Positions 25,279 through 34,640 are shown, numbered from the stretch's first letter. The stretch: DNA of 64,000 nucleotides from Gammaproteobacteria bacterium UBA7803 (GCA_002480525.1 DLCH01000005.1:37252-101251), one strand, 5' to 3'. Notes: generated by a model from the sequence alone, not told the origin. Made by a program: numbers and translations.

Positions 25279-26385
25279 TCAGCGCCTCCGCCAGGCCAGA
25301 CCGATGGCGCCGGCGGGGGCGTCGTTGAGCAGGTCGGGAAACAGCCGCTGGTCCAGGCGGAACAGCTCGAGAAGCTGGTCGGGCTCGGCCGAGGTGAACA
25401 GCGAGATGCCCAGCCGGTCGCCGTCCACCCGGGTGACGGCCACCTGCTCGACGAACTCGAGGCCGCCGACGTAGCGCAGCAGCTCGGCGTAGTCGGCCGG
25501 CGACCGCACCGCGCTGACGGTCAGGTCGAGCTGCCGGACGCCCCGATCGAGAACCGCGTAGCGGGACGCCAGCTCGTCGGCCAGCAGATCGGCGGCGGCC
25601 CGGCCGAGACGCCCCGGCTCGGCCGCCTCCAGGTCGAGGTCGCGAATCTCGCCCTCGACCCAGAATTCCCAGCTCGCGGCCCAGCGCGACTCGTCCAGGG
25701 CAACGACGCGACCGACCAGAACGATGTCCGCCCCGTAGCGGGCCGACGCCGGCTCCAGCGTCTGGCTGAGGCGGCCCCAGACCGCGGCCGGCGCGACGGC
25801 GAGCTGGTCGGCGAGGTCGAGCAGCGGCAGCCGCAGCGGCAACCCCCGCTGGCGGGCCCGTTCCCGCAGCGCGGTCACCACGGGATGGTCGGAATCCGCG
25901 CCGAGAATCCGCCGTTCGCCGCCGTCGTCGAGCACCACCCAGGCCACCACCGCCGGCCGGTTGGCGCGCCAGATGGGCAGCCGTGCGTCCCGCACCAGCT
26001 CGAGCACCGCGCGCGGCGTGAACTGCAGCCGCAGGCGCAGGCCCTCGCCGTCCGGAGCGCGCTCGAAGGCGAACTGGTTGTAGTAGAGGTCCGGGGCCGC
26101 GAGGGCCCGGGTGACCGCGTCGTTGCGCGGCACGCTGGCGAGACCGGTCAGCCGGGTCAGCAGCTCGGCGAGCGCCTGGCCGGCGGCGTCGATGCGCGCC
26201 GCCGCGGACTGATCCGCCACCGGCACGGACACCTCGTAGAGCCAGGGCACCTCCTCCGCCGGCGCCGCCGGCGCCCAGGCGACGGCCGCCCACGCCAGCG
26301 CCACGGCCAGCAGCCGCCGAACGCCGCAGCGCGGCTGACGCCGTGTCACGGCGGTGGTCGCCAGTAATGCCTGTGCCGGACGCAC
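25279..26385 (-). CDS. DUF2066 domain-containing exported protein
   Basis: Protein of 368 residues with an N-terminal signal sequence after a basic stretch (LLAVALAWAAVAWAPAAPAE). The mature part keeps DUF2066 landmarks: YEVSVPVADQSAAAR, YYNQFAFE, LQFTPRAVLELVRDARLPIW, RPAVVAWVVLDD and GADIVLVGRV. Function is unknown for the family. The gene lies between purM (divergent) and the CDP-alcohol transferase, the arrangement usual in gammaproteobacteria. GTG 26385 is the likely start, though a later GTG (VTRRQPRCGVRR) is possible. Confidence 0.85.
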   Translation of the reverse strand: MRPAQALLATTAVTRRQPRCGVRRLLAVALAWAAVAWAPAAPAEEVPWLYEVSVPVADQSAAARIDAAGQALAELLTRLTGLASVPRNDAVTRALAAPDLYYNQFAFERAPDGEGLRLRLQFTPRAVLELVRDARLPIWRANRPAVVAWVVLDDGGERRILGADSDHPVVTALRERARQRGLPLRLPLLDLADQLAVAPAAVWGRLSQTLEPASARYGADIVLVGRVVALDESRWAASWEFWVEGEIRDLDLEAAEPGRLGRAAADLLADELASRYAVLDRGVRQLDLTVSAVRSPADYAELLRYVGGLEFVEQVAVTRVDGDRLGISLFTSAEPDQLLELFRLDQRLFPDLLNDAPAGAIGLAWRRR

Positions 26386-26507
26386 GCTGGAGATCGTCTA
26401 CCTGATGGCTGGAGGACCGGCCGCCAAGTTTACCGGAATCGCCGCCGGCGGGTCTGGTAAACTCGCGCTCCCGACGAGCCCCGAGAGGGCATGCACTTGA
26501 ATAGGGG

Positions 26508-27542
26508 ATGAACTTGAGCAAGGGTCTGACCTATCGGGACGCCGGGGTCGACATCGACGCCGGCGACGAGCTGGTCCGCCGCATCGGCCCGGCCGCGAAG
26601 GCCACCCGCCGCCCCGAGCTGCTGTCCGGCCTCGGCGGTTTCGCCGCCCTGGCGCGGCTGCCGGAGAAGTATGCGGAGCCGGTGCTGGTCACCGGCACCG
26701 ACGGCGTCGGCACCAAGCTGAAGCTGGCCATCGACCACGACCGTCACGACACCGTCGGCCAGGACCTGGTCGCCATGTGCGTCAACGACGTGCTGGTCAC
26801 CGGCGCCGAGCCGTTCCTGTTCCTCGACTACTACGCCACCGGCGCCCTGAACGTGGACGTGGCCGAGCGCGTCATCACCGGCATCGCCCGCGGCTGCGAG
26901 CTGGCCGGCTGCGCCCTGGTGGGCGGCGAGACCGCGGAGATGCCCGGGTTCTACCAGGCCGGCGACTACGACCTGGCCGGATTCTGCATCGGCGTGGTGG
27001 AGCGCTCGGCCATCATCGACGGCAGCCGGCTGGCCGCCGGCGACGTGCTGATCGGCCTGCCGAGCAGCGGCCCCCACTCCAACGGCTACTCGCTGATCCG
27101 CCGGCTGCTGGAGCTGCAGGGCGTGACGCCGGACGCCGGCCTGCTGGACGCGCTTATGGCGCCGACCCGGATCTACGCCCGCACCGTGCTCACCGTGCTG
27201 GAGCGCCACCCGGTGCACGCCATGGCCCACATCACCGGCGGCGGCATTCTCGAGAACCTGCCGCGCATCTTCGCCACCAGCGAAGGCCTGGCGGCGCTGG
27301 TGGACCTGGACACCTGGGCGCGGCCGGAGGTGTTCGCCTGGCTGCAGCAGGCCGGCAACATCGACGAGGACGAGATGCTGCGCACCTTCAACTGCGGCAT
27401 CGGCTTCGTGCTGGCCGTGCCGGCGGACCAGGCCGACGCCATCGAAGCCACGCTGAAGGAGCTCGACGAGGCGCCGGTGCGGATCGGCCGCATCGTCGAG
27501 GCCGGCACGAAGGCGGGGCCGAGCGAGCGGGTGGTGGGCTGA
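26508..27542 (+). CDS. purM: Phosphoribosylformylglycinamidine cyclo-ligase (AIR synthetase)
   Basis: PurM converts FGAM to AIR using ATP in de novo purine synthesis. The 344 residues match E. coli PurM (345). Seen: LTYRDAGVDIDAGDEL at the start, TGTDGVGTKLKLAID, GQDLVAMCVNDVLV, VGGETAEMPGFY, GLPSSGPHSNGYSL and HITGGGILENLPR. It is usually followed by purN; here a REP element and the convergent dcd follow instead, so purN must be elsewhere or replaced. Confidence 0.96.
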   Translation: MNLSKGLTYRDAGVDIDAGDELVRRIGPAAKATRRPELLSGLGGFAALARLPEKYAEPVLVTGTDGVGTKLKLAIDHDRHDTVGQDLVAMCVNDVLVTGAEPFLFLDYYATGALNVDVAERVITGIARGCELAGCALVGGETAEMPGFYQAGDYDLAGFCIGVVERSAIIDGSRLAAGDVLIGLPSSGPHSNGYSLIRRLLELQGVTPDAGLLDALMAPTRIYARTVLTVLERHPVHAMAHITGGGILENLPRIFATSEGLAALVDLDTWARPEVFAWLQQAGNIDEDEMLRTFNCGIGFVLAVPADQADAIEATLKELDEAPVRIGRIVEAGTKAGPSERVVG

Positions 27543-27558
27543 GCCACCCCCCGCCCGC

Positions 27559-27623
27559 GTAGGAGCGGCCTCCCGGCCGCGATTCCGCGGCCCGACCAAT
27601 CGCGGCCGGGAGGCCGCTCCTAC
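27559..27623. repeat. REP-type inverted repeat, GCCTCCCGGCC stem variant
   Basis: Inverted pair GTAGGAGCGGCCTCCCGGCC ... ending GGAGGCCGCTCCTAC, identical in its arms to the copies at 2188 and 31636. It lies between the convergent ends of purM and dcd, where the hairpin could also assist transcript ending or stability. Confidence 0.85.
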
Positions 27624-27668
27624 GGCGGAGGGAGCCGTGGCGGCGGAGGTGGCCCTATCGGCGAACGA

Positions 27669-28232
27669 TCAGGTCTTCGGCAGCGTCACGCCCCGCTGCC
27701 CCTGATACTTCCCGCCGCGGTCCTGGTAACTCGTCTCGCAGCGCTCGTCCGACTGGAAGAACAGCATCTGGGCCACGCCCTCGTTGGCGTAGATCTTCGC
27801 CGGCAGGTTGGTGGTGTTGGAGAACTCCAGAGTCACGTGCCCTTCCCACTCGGGCTCGAGCGGCGTGACGTTGACGATGATGCCGCAGCGGGCGTAGGTG
27901 GATTTGCCCACGCACAGCGTCAGCACGTCCTCGGGTATGCGGAAGTACTCCACCGTGCTCGCCAGCGCGAAGGAGTTCGGCGGAATGATGCAGACGTCGC
28001 CGGACACGTCGACGAAGCTGCGCTCGTCGAAGTTCTTCGGATCCACCGTGGCCGAATGGATGTTGGTGAACACCTTGAACTCCGAGGAGCAGCGCACGTC
28101 GTAGCCGTAGCTCGAGGTGCCGTAGGAGATGACGCGCTGCTCGCCAACGTAGCGCACCTGCTTCGGCTCGAAGGGCTCGATCATGCCCTCGCCCGCCATC
28201 TTCCGGATCCACCGGTCCGACTTGATCGTCAT
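27669..28232 (-). CDS. dcd: dCTP deaminase
   Basis: Homotrimeric dCTP deaminase of 187 residues giving dUTP, the main route to dTTP in enterobacteria-like organisms. Seen: MTIKSDRWIRKMAGE, SYGTSSYGYDVRCS, PPNSFALASTVEYF, VGKSTYARCGIIVNVTPLEP, the catalytic glutamate in WEGHVTLEFSNTT, and the C-terminal lid RGGKYQGQRGVTLPKT. Length equals family norm. It lies 37 bases downstream of apbC on the same strand, a common pairing. Confidence 0.96.
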   Translation of the reverse strand: MTIKSDRWIRKMAGEGMIEPFEPKQVRYVGEQRVISYGTSSYGYDVRCSSEFKVFTNIHSATVDPKNFDERSFVDVSGDVCIIPPNSFALASTVEYFRIPEDVLTLCVGKSTYARCGIIVNVTPLEPEWEGHVTLEFSNTTNLPAKIYANEGVAQMLFFQSDERCETSYQDRGGKYQGQRGVTLPKT

Positions 28233-28269
28233 GGTTCTCGCTCTGTTTGGTGTTGGCTGATCGGGCGCG

Positions 28270-29325
28270 TCAGTCGTCCGACATGGTGATGGGCACGGCG
28301 CCGCTCCGGTCCCCGGCCGAGGTGAGCCGCCACAGCTCCGCGGCCATGTGCCGCGCCGCGTCCCGGTAGATGGCCGCGATCTCGCCCTCGGGATCCCGGG
28401 CCACGGTGGGCGTGCCGCCGTCGGCCTGCTCGCGGATCTCCAGGGTCAGCGGGAGCTGGCCGAGCAGAGGGGTGGCGAACTCCTCGGCGATGCGGCCGCC
28501 GCCGGCGGCGCCGAAGATGTGGCTCTCGTGGCCGCACTCCGGGCAGCGGAAGGTGGACATGTTCTCCACCACGCCGAGCACCGGGATGTCGACCTTGCGG
28601 AACATCTCGATGCCCTTGCGGGCGTCGATCAGCGCGATGTCCTGGGGCGTGGTGACGATCACCGCGCCGGCCACGGGCACGCGCTGGGACAGGGTGAGCT
28701 GGATGTCACCGGTGCCCGGCGGCATGTCGACGATCAGGTAGTCGAGCTCGTCCCACAGGGTCTGGCCGAGGAGCTGCTGCAGCGCGCCGGACACCATCGG
28801 CCCGCGCCACACCATGGGCGTCTTCTCGGTCACCAGGAAGCTCATGGACATGGCCTGGATGCCGTGGGCCTTGATGGGCACGAAGAAGCGGTCGTCCTCG
28901 CCGCCGGGTTTGCCCGGACGACTGACGATCTCCGGCCGGCGGCCTTCCGGTACGCCCAGCATCATGCCCTGGCTGGGGCCGTAGATGTCGGCGTCGAGCA
29001 GGCCGACCCGGGCGCCTTCCCGGTCCAGCGCCAGCGCCAGGTTCACCGCGGTGGTGGACTTGCCGACGCCGCCCTTGCCCGAGGCGACGGCGATGATGTG
29101 CTTGATGGGGCCGGGGCCACGGCCGTCGGGGGCGCGGAACTCCAGGTCGAGGTCGACGTGGTCGACGCCGAGAAACGCCGCCAGCCGCCCGGCCAGCGCC
29201 TCGCGCATGCCGGCGGCCGGATAGCCCAGGGTGACGGCCACGTCGGAGCCCGACACGCGCACCCGGGCGCCGAGGTCCTGCCAGGGAATGTCGAGATAGG
29301 GGTCCGGGAACTGCTCGAGCTTCAT
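28270..29325 (-). CDS. apbC: Mrp/ApbC iron-sulfur cluster carrier ATPase
   Basis: MinD/Mrp-family P-loop ATPase of 351 residues that delivers 4Fe-4S clusters to apoproteins. The N-terminal MIP18-like region (about 1-75) precedes the deviant Walker A ASGKGGVGKSTTAVNLA (about 100); LLDADIYGPSQG and VDMPPGTGDIQLT follow. The cluster-binding CxxC lies in FRCPECGHESHIFG near residue 270. ATG 29325 follows a GGAGAG; the frame is open upstream but lacks homology there. Divergent from metG, with dcd downstream, as is usual in gammaproteobacteria. Confidence 0.94.
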   Translation of the reverse strand: MKLEQFPDPYLDIPWQDLGARVRVSGSDVAVTLGYPAAGMREALAGRLAAFLGVDHVDLDLEFRAPDGRGPGPIKHIIAVASGKGGVGKSTTAVNLALALDREGARVGLLDADIYGPSQGMMLGVPEGRRPEIVSRPGKPGGEDDRFFVPIKAHGIQAMSMSFLVTEKTPMVWRGPMVSGALQQLLGQTLWDELDYLIVDMPPGTGDIQLTLSQRVPVAGAVIVTTPQDIALIDARKGIEMFRKVDIPVLGVVENMSTFRCPECGHESHIFGAAGGGRIAEEFATPLLGQLPLTLEIREQADGGTPTVARDPEGEIAAIYRDAARHMAAELWRLTSAGDRSGAVPITMSDD

Positions 29326-29475
29326 CGTCTCTCCAGGTGGCGTCTGCGGCGCTGCCGCCGGGCGCGGAACCGCCGGCCGGGCGCCGCTGGACGACCCCGG
29401 CGGCCGCGCATTATATGCGAGATGTCGGTATAGTCGCGCTTTTCCCGGACCGGCTTCAAACACCCCCGCTCTCCC

Positions 29476-29540
29476 GTAGGAGCGATCTCCAGATCGCGAT
29501 CACGGGCCCAGCGGAATCGCGATCTGGAGATCGCTCCTAC
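29476..29540. repeat. REP-type inverted repeat, GATCTCCAGATC stem variant
   Basis: Inverted pair GTAGGAGCGATCTCCAGATC ... GATCTGGAGATCGCTCCTAC. The GTAGGAGCG foot and right-hand CTCCTAC are as in other copies, but the inner stem bases are a third type and both arms changed together. It lies between the divergent apbC and metG, 25 bases before the metG start. Confidence 0.8.
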
Positions 29541-29564
29541 AACGCAGCTGATGCAACTCAGGCC

Positions 29565-31610
29565 ATGACCCGTCGAATCCTCGTCACCAGTGCCCTGCCC
29601 AACGCCAACGGCGACATTCACCTGGGCCACCTGCTCGAGCACATCCAGACCGACATCTGGGTGCGCTTCCAGCGTCTGCGCGGCCACCAGGTGACCTACG
29701 TGTGCGCCGACGACACCCACGGCACGGCGACCATGCTCAAGGCCGAGCAGGAACGCACCACGCCGGAAGCGCTGATCGAGAAGGTGCGCCAGGCCCACGC
29801 CCGGGATTTCGAGGGCTTTCTCGTCGGGCACGACAACTACTACTCGACCCACTCCAACGAGAACCGGGAGTGCGCCGAGCTGATCTACTCGCGCCTGAAG
29901 GACGCCGGGCTGATCTTCACCCGCACGGTGGAGCAGCTCTACGACCCGGAGCGGAAGATGTTCCTGGCGGACCGCTTCGTGAAGGGCACCTGCCCCAACT
30001 GCGGCAAGGATGATCAGTACGGCGACAACTGCGAGGCCTGCGGCGCCACCTACGACGCCACCGAGCTCGGCGAGCCGCGCTCGCTGATCTCCGGCGCCAC
30101 CCCGGTGCTGAACGAGTCCGAGCACTACTTCTTCGACCTGGGCCAGTACACGGACTTCCTGAAGGACTGGCTCGCCAGCGGCCACGTTCAGCCGGAGGTC
30201 GCCAACAAGCTCCAGGAATGGCTGGGCGACGGCCTGCGGCCCTGGGACATCTCCCGGGACGCCCCCTACTTCGGCTTCGTCATCCCCGGCACGACGGACA
30301 AGTACTTCTACGTCTGGATGGACGCACCCATCGGCTACATGGCGAGCTTCAAGCACTACGCCGCGTCCCGCAACGACGTCGCCTTCGAGGACTACTGGGA
30401 CGCCGGCAGCGACGCCGAGCTGCACCACTTCATCGGCAAGGACATCGTCAACTTCCACGCCCTGTTCTGGCCGGCGGTGCTGGACGCGTCCGGCTTCCGC
30501 ACGCCCACGCGCATCCACACCCACGGCTTCGTCACCGTGGACGGCAAGAAGATGTCCAAGTCCCGGGGCACGTTCGTCAATGCCGCCACCTACCTGGCGC
30601 ACCTCGAGCCCGAGTATCTGCGCTACTACTACGCGGCCAAGCTGAACGGCACCGTCGACGACATCGACATCAACCTCGAGGACTTCGTCGCCCGGGTGAA
30701 CTCGGACCTGGTGGGCAAGGTGGTGAACATCGCCAGCCGCTGCGCCGGCTTCATCACCAAGCACTTCGACGGCCGGCTGGCCGGGGCGCTGCACGACCCG
30801 GCGCTGTTCGAGCGGTTCACCGCCGCCGCCGAAGGCATCGCCGAGCGCTACGAGAAGGGCGACACGGCCCGGGCGGTGCGGGAGATCACGGCGCTGGCCG
30901 ACCAGGCCAACCAGTACATCGCCGAGCACGCCCCCTGGGCGATGATCAAGGAGGACGGCCGCCGGGACGACGTCCAGGCGGTGTGCAGCCAGGGCATCAA
31001 CCTGTTCCGTGTGCTGATGGTGTATCTCAAGCCGATTCTGCCCCGGCTGGCGGCGGACTCGGAAGCGTTTCTGCAGATCGACCCGCTGCGCTGGCAGGAC
31101 CTGGACGCGCCCCTGCTCGACCACGGCATCGCGCCGTTCAAGGCCCTGTTCGCGCGGATGGAGAAGGACGCCGTGGACCGGATGATCGAGGCCTCCCGGG
31201 AAGAGGCGGCCCCGAAGGCGGATGCGGCCCCGAAGTCGGACGCGACCGCGAAGGCGGCGCCGGCCGAACCGCAGGGCAGCGCCGAGATCACCATCGACGA
31301 CTTCGCCAAGGTCGAGCTGCGCGTCGCCCGGGTGATGAAGGCGGAGCCGGTGGAAGGCGCCGACAAGCTGCTGCGCCTGACCCTCGACGTCGGCGAGCTC
31401 GGCGAGCGCAACGTGTTCGCCGGCATCAAGGAAGCCTACGACGCCGGGTCCCTCGACGGCCGCCTGGTGGTCGTGGTCGCCAACCTGGCGCCGCGCAAGA
31501 TGCGCTTCGGCGTCTCCGAGGGCATGGTGCTGGCCGCGGGCCCGGGCGGCAGCAGCGTGTTCGTGCTGAGCCCCGACAGCGGCGCCGAGCCGGGCATGGT
31601 GGTGCGCTGA
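29565..31610 (+). CDS. metG: Methionyl-tRNA synthetase
   Basis: Class I methionyl-tRNA synthetase of 681 residues. The HIGH motif is in NANGDIHLGHLLEH (about 11-24), the zinc knuckle in CPNCGKDDQYGDNCEACG (about 144-161) and KMSKS in VDGKKMSKSRGTF (about 330). The C-terminal extension (about 575-681) is the EMAP/Arc1-like tRNA-binding domain starting TIDDFAKVELRVARV, joined by an Ala/Lys-rich linker. ATG 29565 gives MTRRILVTSALPNANG, the family start. A REP element occupies its upstream region. Confidence 0.97.
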   Translation: MTRRILVTSALPNANGDIHLGHLLEHIQTDIWVRFQRLRGHQVTYVCADDTHGTATMLKAEQERTTPEALIEKVRQAHARDFEGFLVGHDNYYSTHSNENRECAELIYSRLKDAGLIFTRTVEQLYDPERKMFLADRFVKGTCPNCGKDDQYGDNCEACGATYDATELGEPRSLISGATPVLNESEHYFFDLGQYTDFLKDWLASGHVQPEVANKLQEWLGDGLRPWDISRDAPYFGFVIPGTTDKYFYVWMDAPIGYMASFKHYAASRNDVAFEDYWDAGSDAELHHFIGKDIVNFHALFWPAVLDASGFRTPTRIHTHGFVTVDGKKMSKSRGTFVNAATYLAHLEPEYLRYYYAAKLNGTVDDIDINLEDFVARVNSDLVGKVVNIASRCAGFITKHFDGRLAGALHDPALFERFTAAAEGIAERYEKGDTARAVREITALADQANQYIAEHAPWAMIKEDGRRDDVQAVCSQGINLFRVLMVYLKPILPRLAADSEAFLQIDPLRWQDLDAPLLDHGIAPFKALFARMEKDAVDRMIEASREEAAPKADAAPKSDATAKAAPAEPQGSAEITIDDFAKVELRVARVMKAEPVEGADKLLRLTLDVGELGERNVFAGIKEAYDAGSLDGRLVVVVANLAPRKMRFGVSEGMVLAAGPGGSSVFVLSPDSGAEPGMVVR

Positions 31611-31635
31611 TCGGTTTAGACCGGACAACCCCCCG

Positions 31636-31701
31636 GTAGGAGCGGCCTCCCGGCCGCGATTCGACCGGCCTTGCCGATCGCGGCCGGGAGGCCGCTCCTA
31701 C
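31636..31701. repeat. REP-type inverted repeat, GCCTCCCGGCC stem variant
   Basis: Inverted pair GTAGGAGCGGCCTCCCGGCC ... GGAGGCCGCTCCTAC in the 118-base gap between metG and rnfA, both read rightwards. Same arms as the copies at 2188 and 27559. It could shield or end the metG message ahead of the rnf operon. Confidence 0.85.
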
Positions 31702-31728
31702 GGGTCGCGAATAGAAAGCTGTCGAGCC

Positions 31729-32307
31729 ATGACTGACCTCGCGCTCATCCTCATCGGCGCGCTGCTGGTGAACAACTTCGTCCTCGCCCAGTTCCTGGGG
31801 CTGTGTCCGTTCATGGGCGTCACCCGGCGCTACGAGCCGGCCCTGGCCATGGCCCTGGCCACCGCCTTCGTGCTCACCACGGCGGCGGCGGTAAGCTTCG
31901 TGCTGCATCACGCCGTGCTGGTGCCGCTGTCCCTGGAATACCTGCGCATCGTCGCCTTCATCGTCGCCATCGCCGGCGTGGTGCAGCTCACCGAGCGGGT
32001 CATGCGGGCGAGCCACCCGCTGCTCCACGAGGTGCTCGGCATATACCTGCCGCTGATCACCTCCAACTGCGCGGTGCTGGCGGTGGCGCTGCTGGCGGTC
32101 GGCGAATCGCTGTCGTTCCTCGAGACGCTGGTGTTCGCCCTGGGCGCGGCCGGCGGCTTCTCGCTGGTCATGGTGCTGTTCGCCGCGCTGCGCGAGCGGC
32201 TCGAGCACGCGAGCGTGCCGGAACCGTTCCGCGGCGTGCCGGTGGCGCTGGTCACCGCCGGCATCCTGTCCCTCGGTTTCATGGGCTTCGCGGGGCTGGG
32301 CGGCTGA
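31729..32307 (+). CDS. rnfA: Rnf/Rsx electron transport complex subunit A
   Basis: Six-helix membrane subunit of 192 residues (E. coli RsxA 193). It has the family start LILIGALLVNNFVLAQFLG and LCPFMGVTRR, and the mirrored NCAVLAVALLA segment whose Cys, with the LCPF Cys, may bind an intramembrane iron-sulfur cluster. It is first in an operon rnfA-rnfB/C-rnfD-rnfG-rnfE-nth; its TGA overlaps the next ATG (TGATG). Confidence 0.96.
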   Translation: MTDLALILIGALLVNNFVLAQFLGLCPFMGVTRRYEPALAMALATAFVLTTAAAVSFVLHHAVLVPLSLEYLRIVAFIVAIAGVVQLTERVMRASHPLLHEVLGIYLPLITSNCAVLAVALLAVGESLSFLETLVFALGAAGGFSLVMVLFAALRERLEHASVPEPFRGVPVALVTAGILSLGFMGFAGLGG

Positions 32308-33221
32308 TGGCGGCGGCGCTGACGGTGGTCGGCGTGCTCGGCGCCCTCGGCGGTCTGCTGGCTGCGGCGCTGGCCTGGGTGGACCGCCGGTTCCCCGCAG
32401 ACCGCGACGACGTGGTCGAGGCCATCGACGCCCTGCTGCCCCAGACCCAGTGCGCCCAGTGCGGCTATCCGGGCTGCCGGCCCTACGCCGAGGCGGTGGC
32501 CGCCGGCGAGGCCATCAACCTCTGTCCGCCGGGCGGCGAAGACACCCAGCGGGCGCTGGCCAGACTGCTGGATCGGGACCCCGGCCCGCCGCCCACGGAA
32601 CCTCAGGCCCAGGTCGCGCGCATCGACGAGAGCGCCTGCATCGGCTGCTTCCGCTGCGTCGAGGCCTGTCCGGTGGACGCGATCGTCGGCGCGCCCCAGC
32701 TCATGCACACGGTGCTGGAGGACCGCTGCACGGGCTGCGAGCTGTGCCTGCCGCCCTGCCCCGTGGACTGCATCGACCTGGAAGCCGTGGCGACCCCGGT
32801 GCCGGCCCGGCCGCTGCGCATCCTGGCCCGGCCGCGCAACCGCGACCCGGAGTCGCCGACCCTGGCCTGCATCCGCTGCGGCGACTGCGAGACGGTCTGC
32901 CCGGTGCCGGACCTGGTGCCCCAGGAGCTGCACTGGTACTGCGCCGACGGGGCCTGGCAAGCGGCCGGCGACCGCGGCCTCGACCGCTGCATCGAGTGCG
33001 GCCGCTGCAATCAGGTCTGCCCCAGCAACATCGACCTGCTGGCCGGTTTCACCCGCGGCCGCCAGGCGCTGGCGGAAGACGCCGCCGCGCGGGCGGAGGC
33101 CGAGGACGCGCGCCGGCGCTATCAGCGTCACCTGGAACGCAACGCCGCCCGGGCCCAGGACTGGGAACGGCGGCGCCGGGCCCGACTCGAAGCCGGCGGC
33201 GACCGGCCCTGGCTGACATGA
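32307..33221 (+). CDS. rnfB: RnfB fused to the C-terminal ferredoxin part of RnfC; RnfC NADH/FMN module absent
   Basis: 304 residues. Residues 1-165 are a normal RnfB: a membrane helix, CAQCGYPGC with a later Cys73 for one 4Fe-4S cluster, then two ferredoxin motifs, CIGCFRCVEACP (111-122) and CTGCELCLPPCP (141-152). Residues 187-304 are instead like the end of RnfC/RsxC: CIRCGDCETVCP (188-199), PQELHWY, CIECGRCNQVCPSNI (228-242) and an Arg/Ala/Glu-rich coiled tail. Normal RnfB stops near 190 residues, and RnfC normally has about 370 further N-terminal residues binding NADH and FMN. Those are missing here; rnfD follows by ATGA. No frame break is visible, so five 4Fe-4S clusters are predicted in one protein. 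Confidence 0.88.
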   Translation: MAAALTVVGVLGALGGLLAAALAWVDRRFPADRDDVVEAIDALLPQTQCAQCGYPGCRPYAEAVAAGEAINLCPPGGEDTQRALARLLDRDPGPPPTEPQAQVARIDESACIGCFRCVEACPVDAIVGAPQLMHTVLEDRCTGCELCLPPCPVDCIDLEAVATPVPARPLRILARPRNRDPESPTLACIRCGDCETVCPVPDLVPQELHWYCADGAWQAAGDRGLDRCIECGRCNQVCPSNIDLLAGFTRGRQALAEDAAARAEAEDARRRYQRHLERNAARAQDWERRRRARLEAGGDRPWLT

Positions 33222-34123
33222 CCACGGCGCGCATCATGACCACCGTGCTGGCGGCCCTGGTGCCGGGCATCGGCGCGCTGGTGTACTGGTTCGGCCCCGG
33301 CTATCTGCCGCGCCTGGCGGCGGCCGCAGCCCTGGGGCTGGCGGTGGAAACCGCCGCGCTGCTGGCCAGAAAGCGCCCGCTGGGGCCGGCCCTCACCGAC
33401 GGCAGCACCCTGCTGACCTGTACCCTCATCGTCGTCGCCCTGCCGCCTCAGATCGACTACGGCGTGCTGGCGCTGGCGGTGATCGCCGGCGTCGGGCTCG
33501 GCAAGCACCTGTACGGCGGCCTCGGCGGCAATCCGTTCAACCCCGCCGTGGTGGGCTACGCGGTGGCGCTGGTGTCTTTTCCGGCGGCCTTCGCCACCTG
33601 GCCCGGCGCCACCGACGGCATGACCGGCGCCACGGCGCTGACGGCCCTGCGTCACCGCGAGGGCGAGACCCTGGCGGAGCTGTACGCCGGCAATCCGGCC
33701 TTCGGCGCCCTCGGCGGCGCGGGCTGGGAATGGGTGAACCTCGCCTTCCTGCTCGGCGGCCTGGTACTGGTGCTGCGCGGCATCGCCGCCTGGCGGATTC
33801 CCGCCGCCCTGCTCGGCACCCTCGGCGCGCTGGCCCTGCTGGGCTACGACAGCGGCTCCTCGGAGAGCCTCGGCGCGCCGACGTTCCACTGGCTGGCCGG
33901 CGGCACCTGTCTGGCGGCCTTCTTCTTCGCCACCGATCCGGTCACCCATCCCGCCACCCATCGGGGGCAGATCCTGTTCGGCTGCCTGATCGGCGCCGTC
34001 GCCTTCACCGTGCGCGCGTTCGGCAACTACCCGGACGGCATCGCCTTCGGCATTCTGCTGGCCAACGGCGCCACGCCCTGGCTCGACCGGGCCTTCACCC
34101 TGGAGCGGGCGGACCGTGTCTGA
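33218..34123 (+). CDS. rnfD: Rnf/Rsx electron transport complex subunit D
   Basis: Integral membrane flavoprotein of 301 residues (E. coli RsxD 352). Multiple hydrophobic helices; GGLGGNPFNPAVVGYA is the family hallmark and TGATALTAL carries the threonine that receives covalent FMN. FFFATDPVTHPATHRGQ and GNYPDGIAFGILLANG match the C-terminal half. The short N-terminal part accounts for the reduced length. It begins within the stop codon of the preceding fused gene and overlaps rnfG by 8 bases. Confidence 0.94.
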   Translation: MTTARIMTTVLAALVPGIGALVYWFGPGYLPRLAAAAALGLAVETAALLARKRPLGPALTDGSTLLTCTLIVVALPPQIDYGVLALAVIAGVGLGKHLYGGLGGNPFNPAVVGYAVALVSFPAAFATWPGATDGMTGATALTALRHREGETLAELYAGNPAFGALGGAGWEWVNLAFLLGGLVLVLRGIAAWRIPAALLGTLGALALLGYDSGSSESLGAPTFHWLAGGTCLAAFFFATDPVTHPATHRGQILFGCLIGAVAFTVRAFGNYPDGIAFGILLANGATPWLDRAFTLERADRV

Positions 34124-34640
34124 GCGGCGCTGGCCCGGCGTGCTCGCCTTCGTCGGGTTGACCGCGGCCTGCGCGGCCGTGCTGGCGGGCGTGGCCGCGC
34201 TGACCGAGGCGCCCATCGAGGAGAACCGCGCCCGCCGCTTCGAGCAGACCCTGACCGCCGTCACCGGCAGCGCCCGGCTCGCCGCCGACGTGGTCTGGCA
34301 GGACGATCTGGCGCCGCTCTGCCCGGATCGCGCGCTGCTGCGGGGAACCGCGGCCGGCTACGGCGGCAACATCGTCTGGCTCGCCGCCGCCCGGCTCGGT
34401 GACGCCGGGCCGGTGCTCGAGCGCGTGCGCATCACCGCCCACCAGGAGACCCCCGGCATCGCCGACTTTCTCGACCGGCCGGAATCCGGCTGGCTGGCCC
34501 GGCTGCCGGGTCTGGGCAGCGCGGAGCTGGCCGCCCTCGACACGGTCAGCGGCGCGACCATCACCACCCGCGCCCTGAAGCGGGACCTGGCCCGGGCCCT
34601 GGCGCGCCCCGGCCTCGACGACCTGGCGTGTGCGCCGTGA
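34116..34640 (+). CDS. rnfG: Rnf/Rsx electron transport complex subunit G
   Basis: Single-helix membrane flavoprotein of 174 residues (E. coli RsxG 206). The N-terminal anchor is PGVLAFVGLTAACAAVLAGV. The periplasmic flavin domain ends with VSGATITTRAL, the SGAT-type motif where FMN is covalently attached to Thr. HQETPGIADFLD is also family-typical. The GTG start lies inside rnfD and its TGA lies inside the start region of rnfE. Confidence 0.93.
   Translation: MSERRWPGVLAFVGLTAACAAVLAGVAALTEAPIEENRARRFEQTLTAVTGSARLAADVVWQDDLAPLCPDRALLRGTAAGYGGNIVWLAAARLGDAGPVLERVRITAHQETPGIADFLDRPESGWLARLPGLGSAELAALDTVSGATITTRALKRDLARALARPGLDDLACAP

Noticed and set aside
27543..27668. Missing purN after purM as evidence of pathway loss
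   Set aside because: purN or purT could be elsewhere; a 64-kb window cannot show absence.
2188..31701. Recurrent palindromes as a CRISPR array or as simple terminators
   Set aside because: Copies are single, dispersed and inverted rather than direct and evenly spaced; they lack T-runs and share a conserved GTAG foot, which fits REP elements better.
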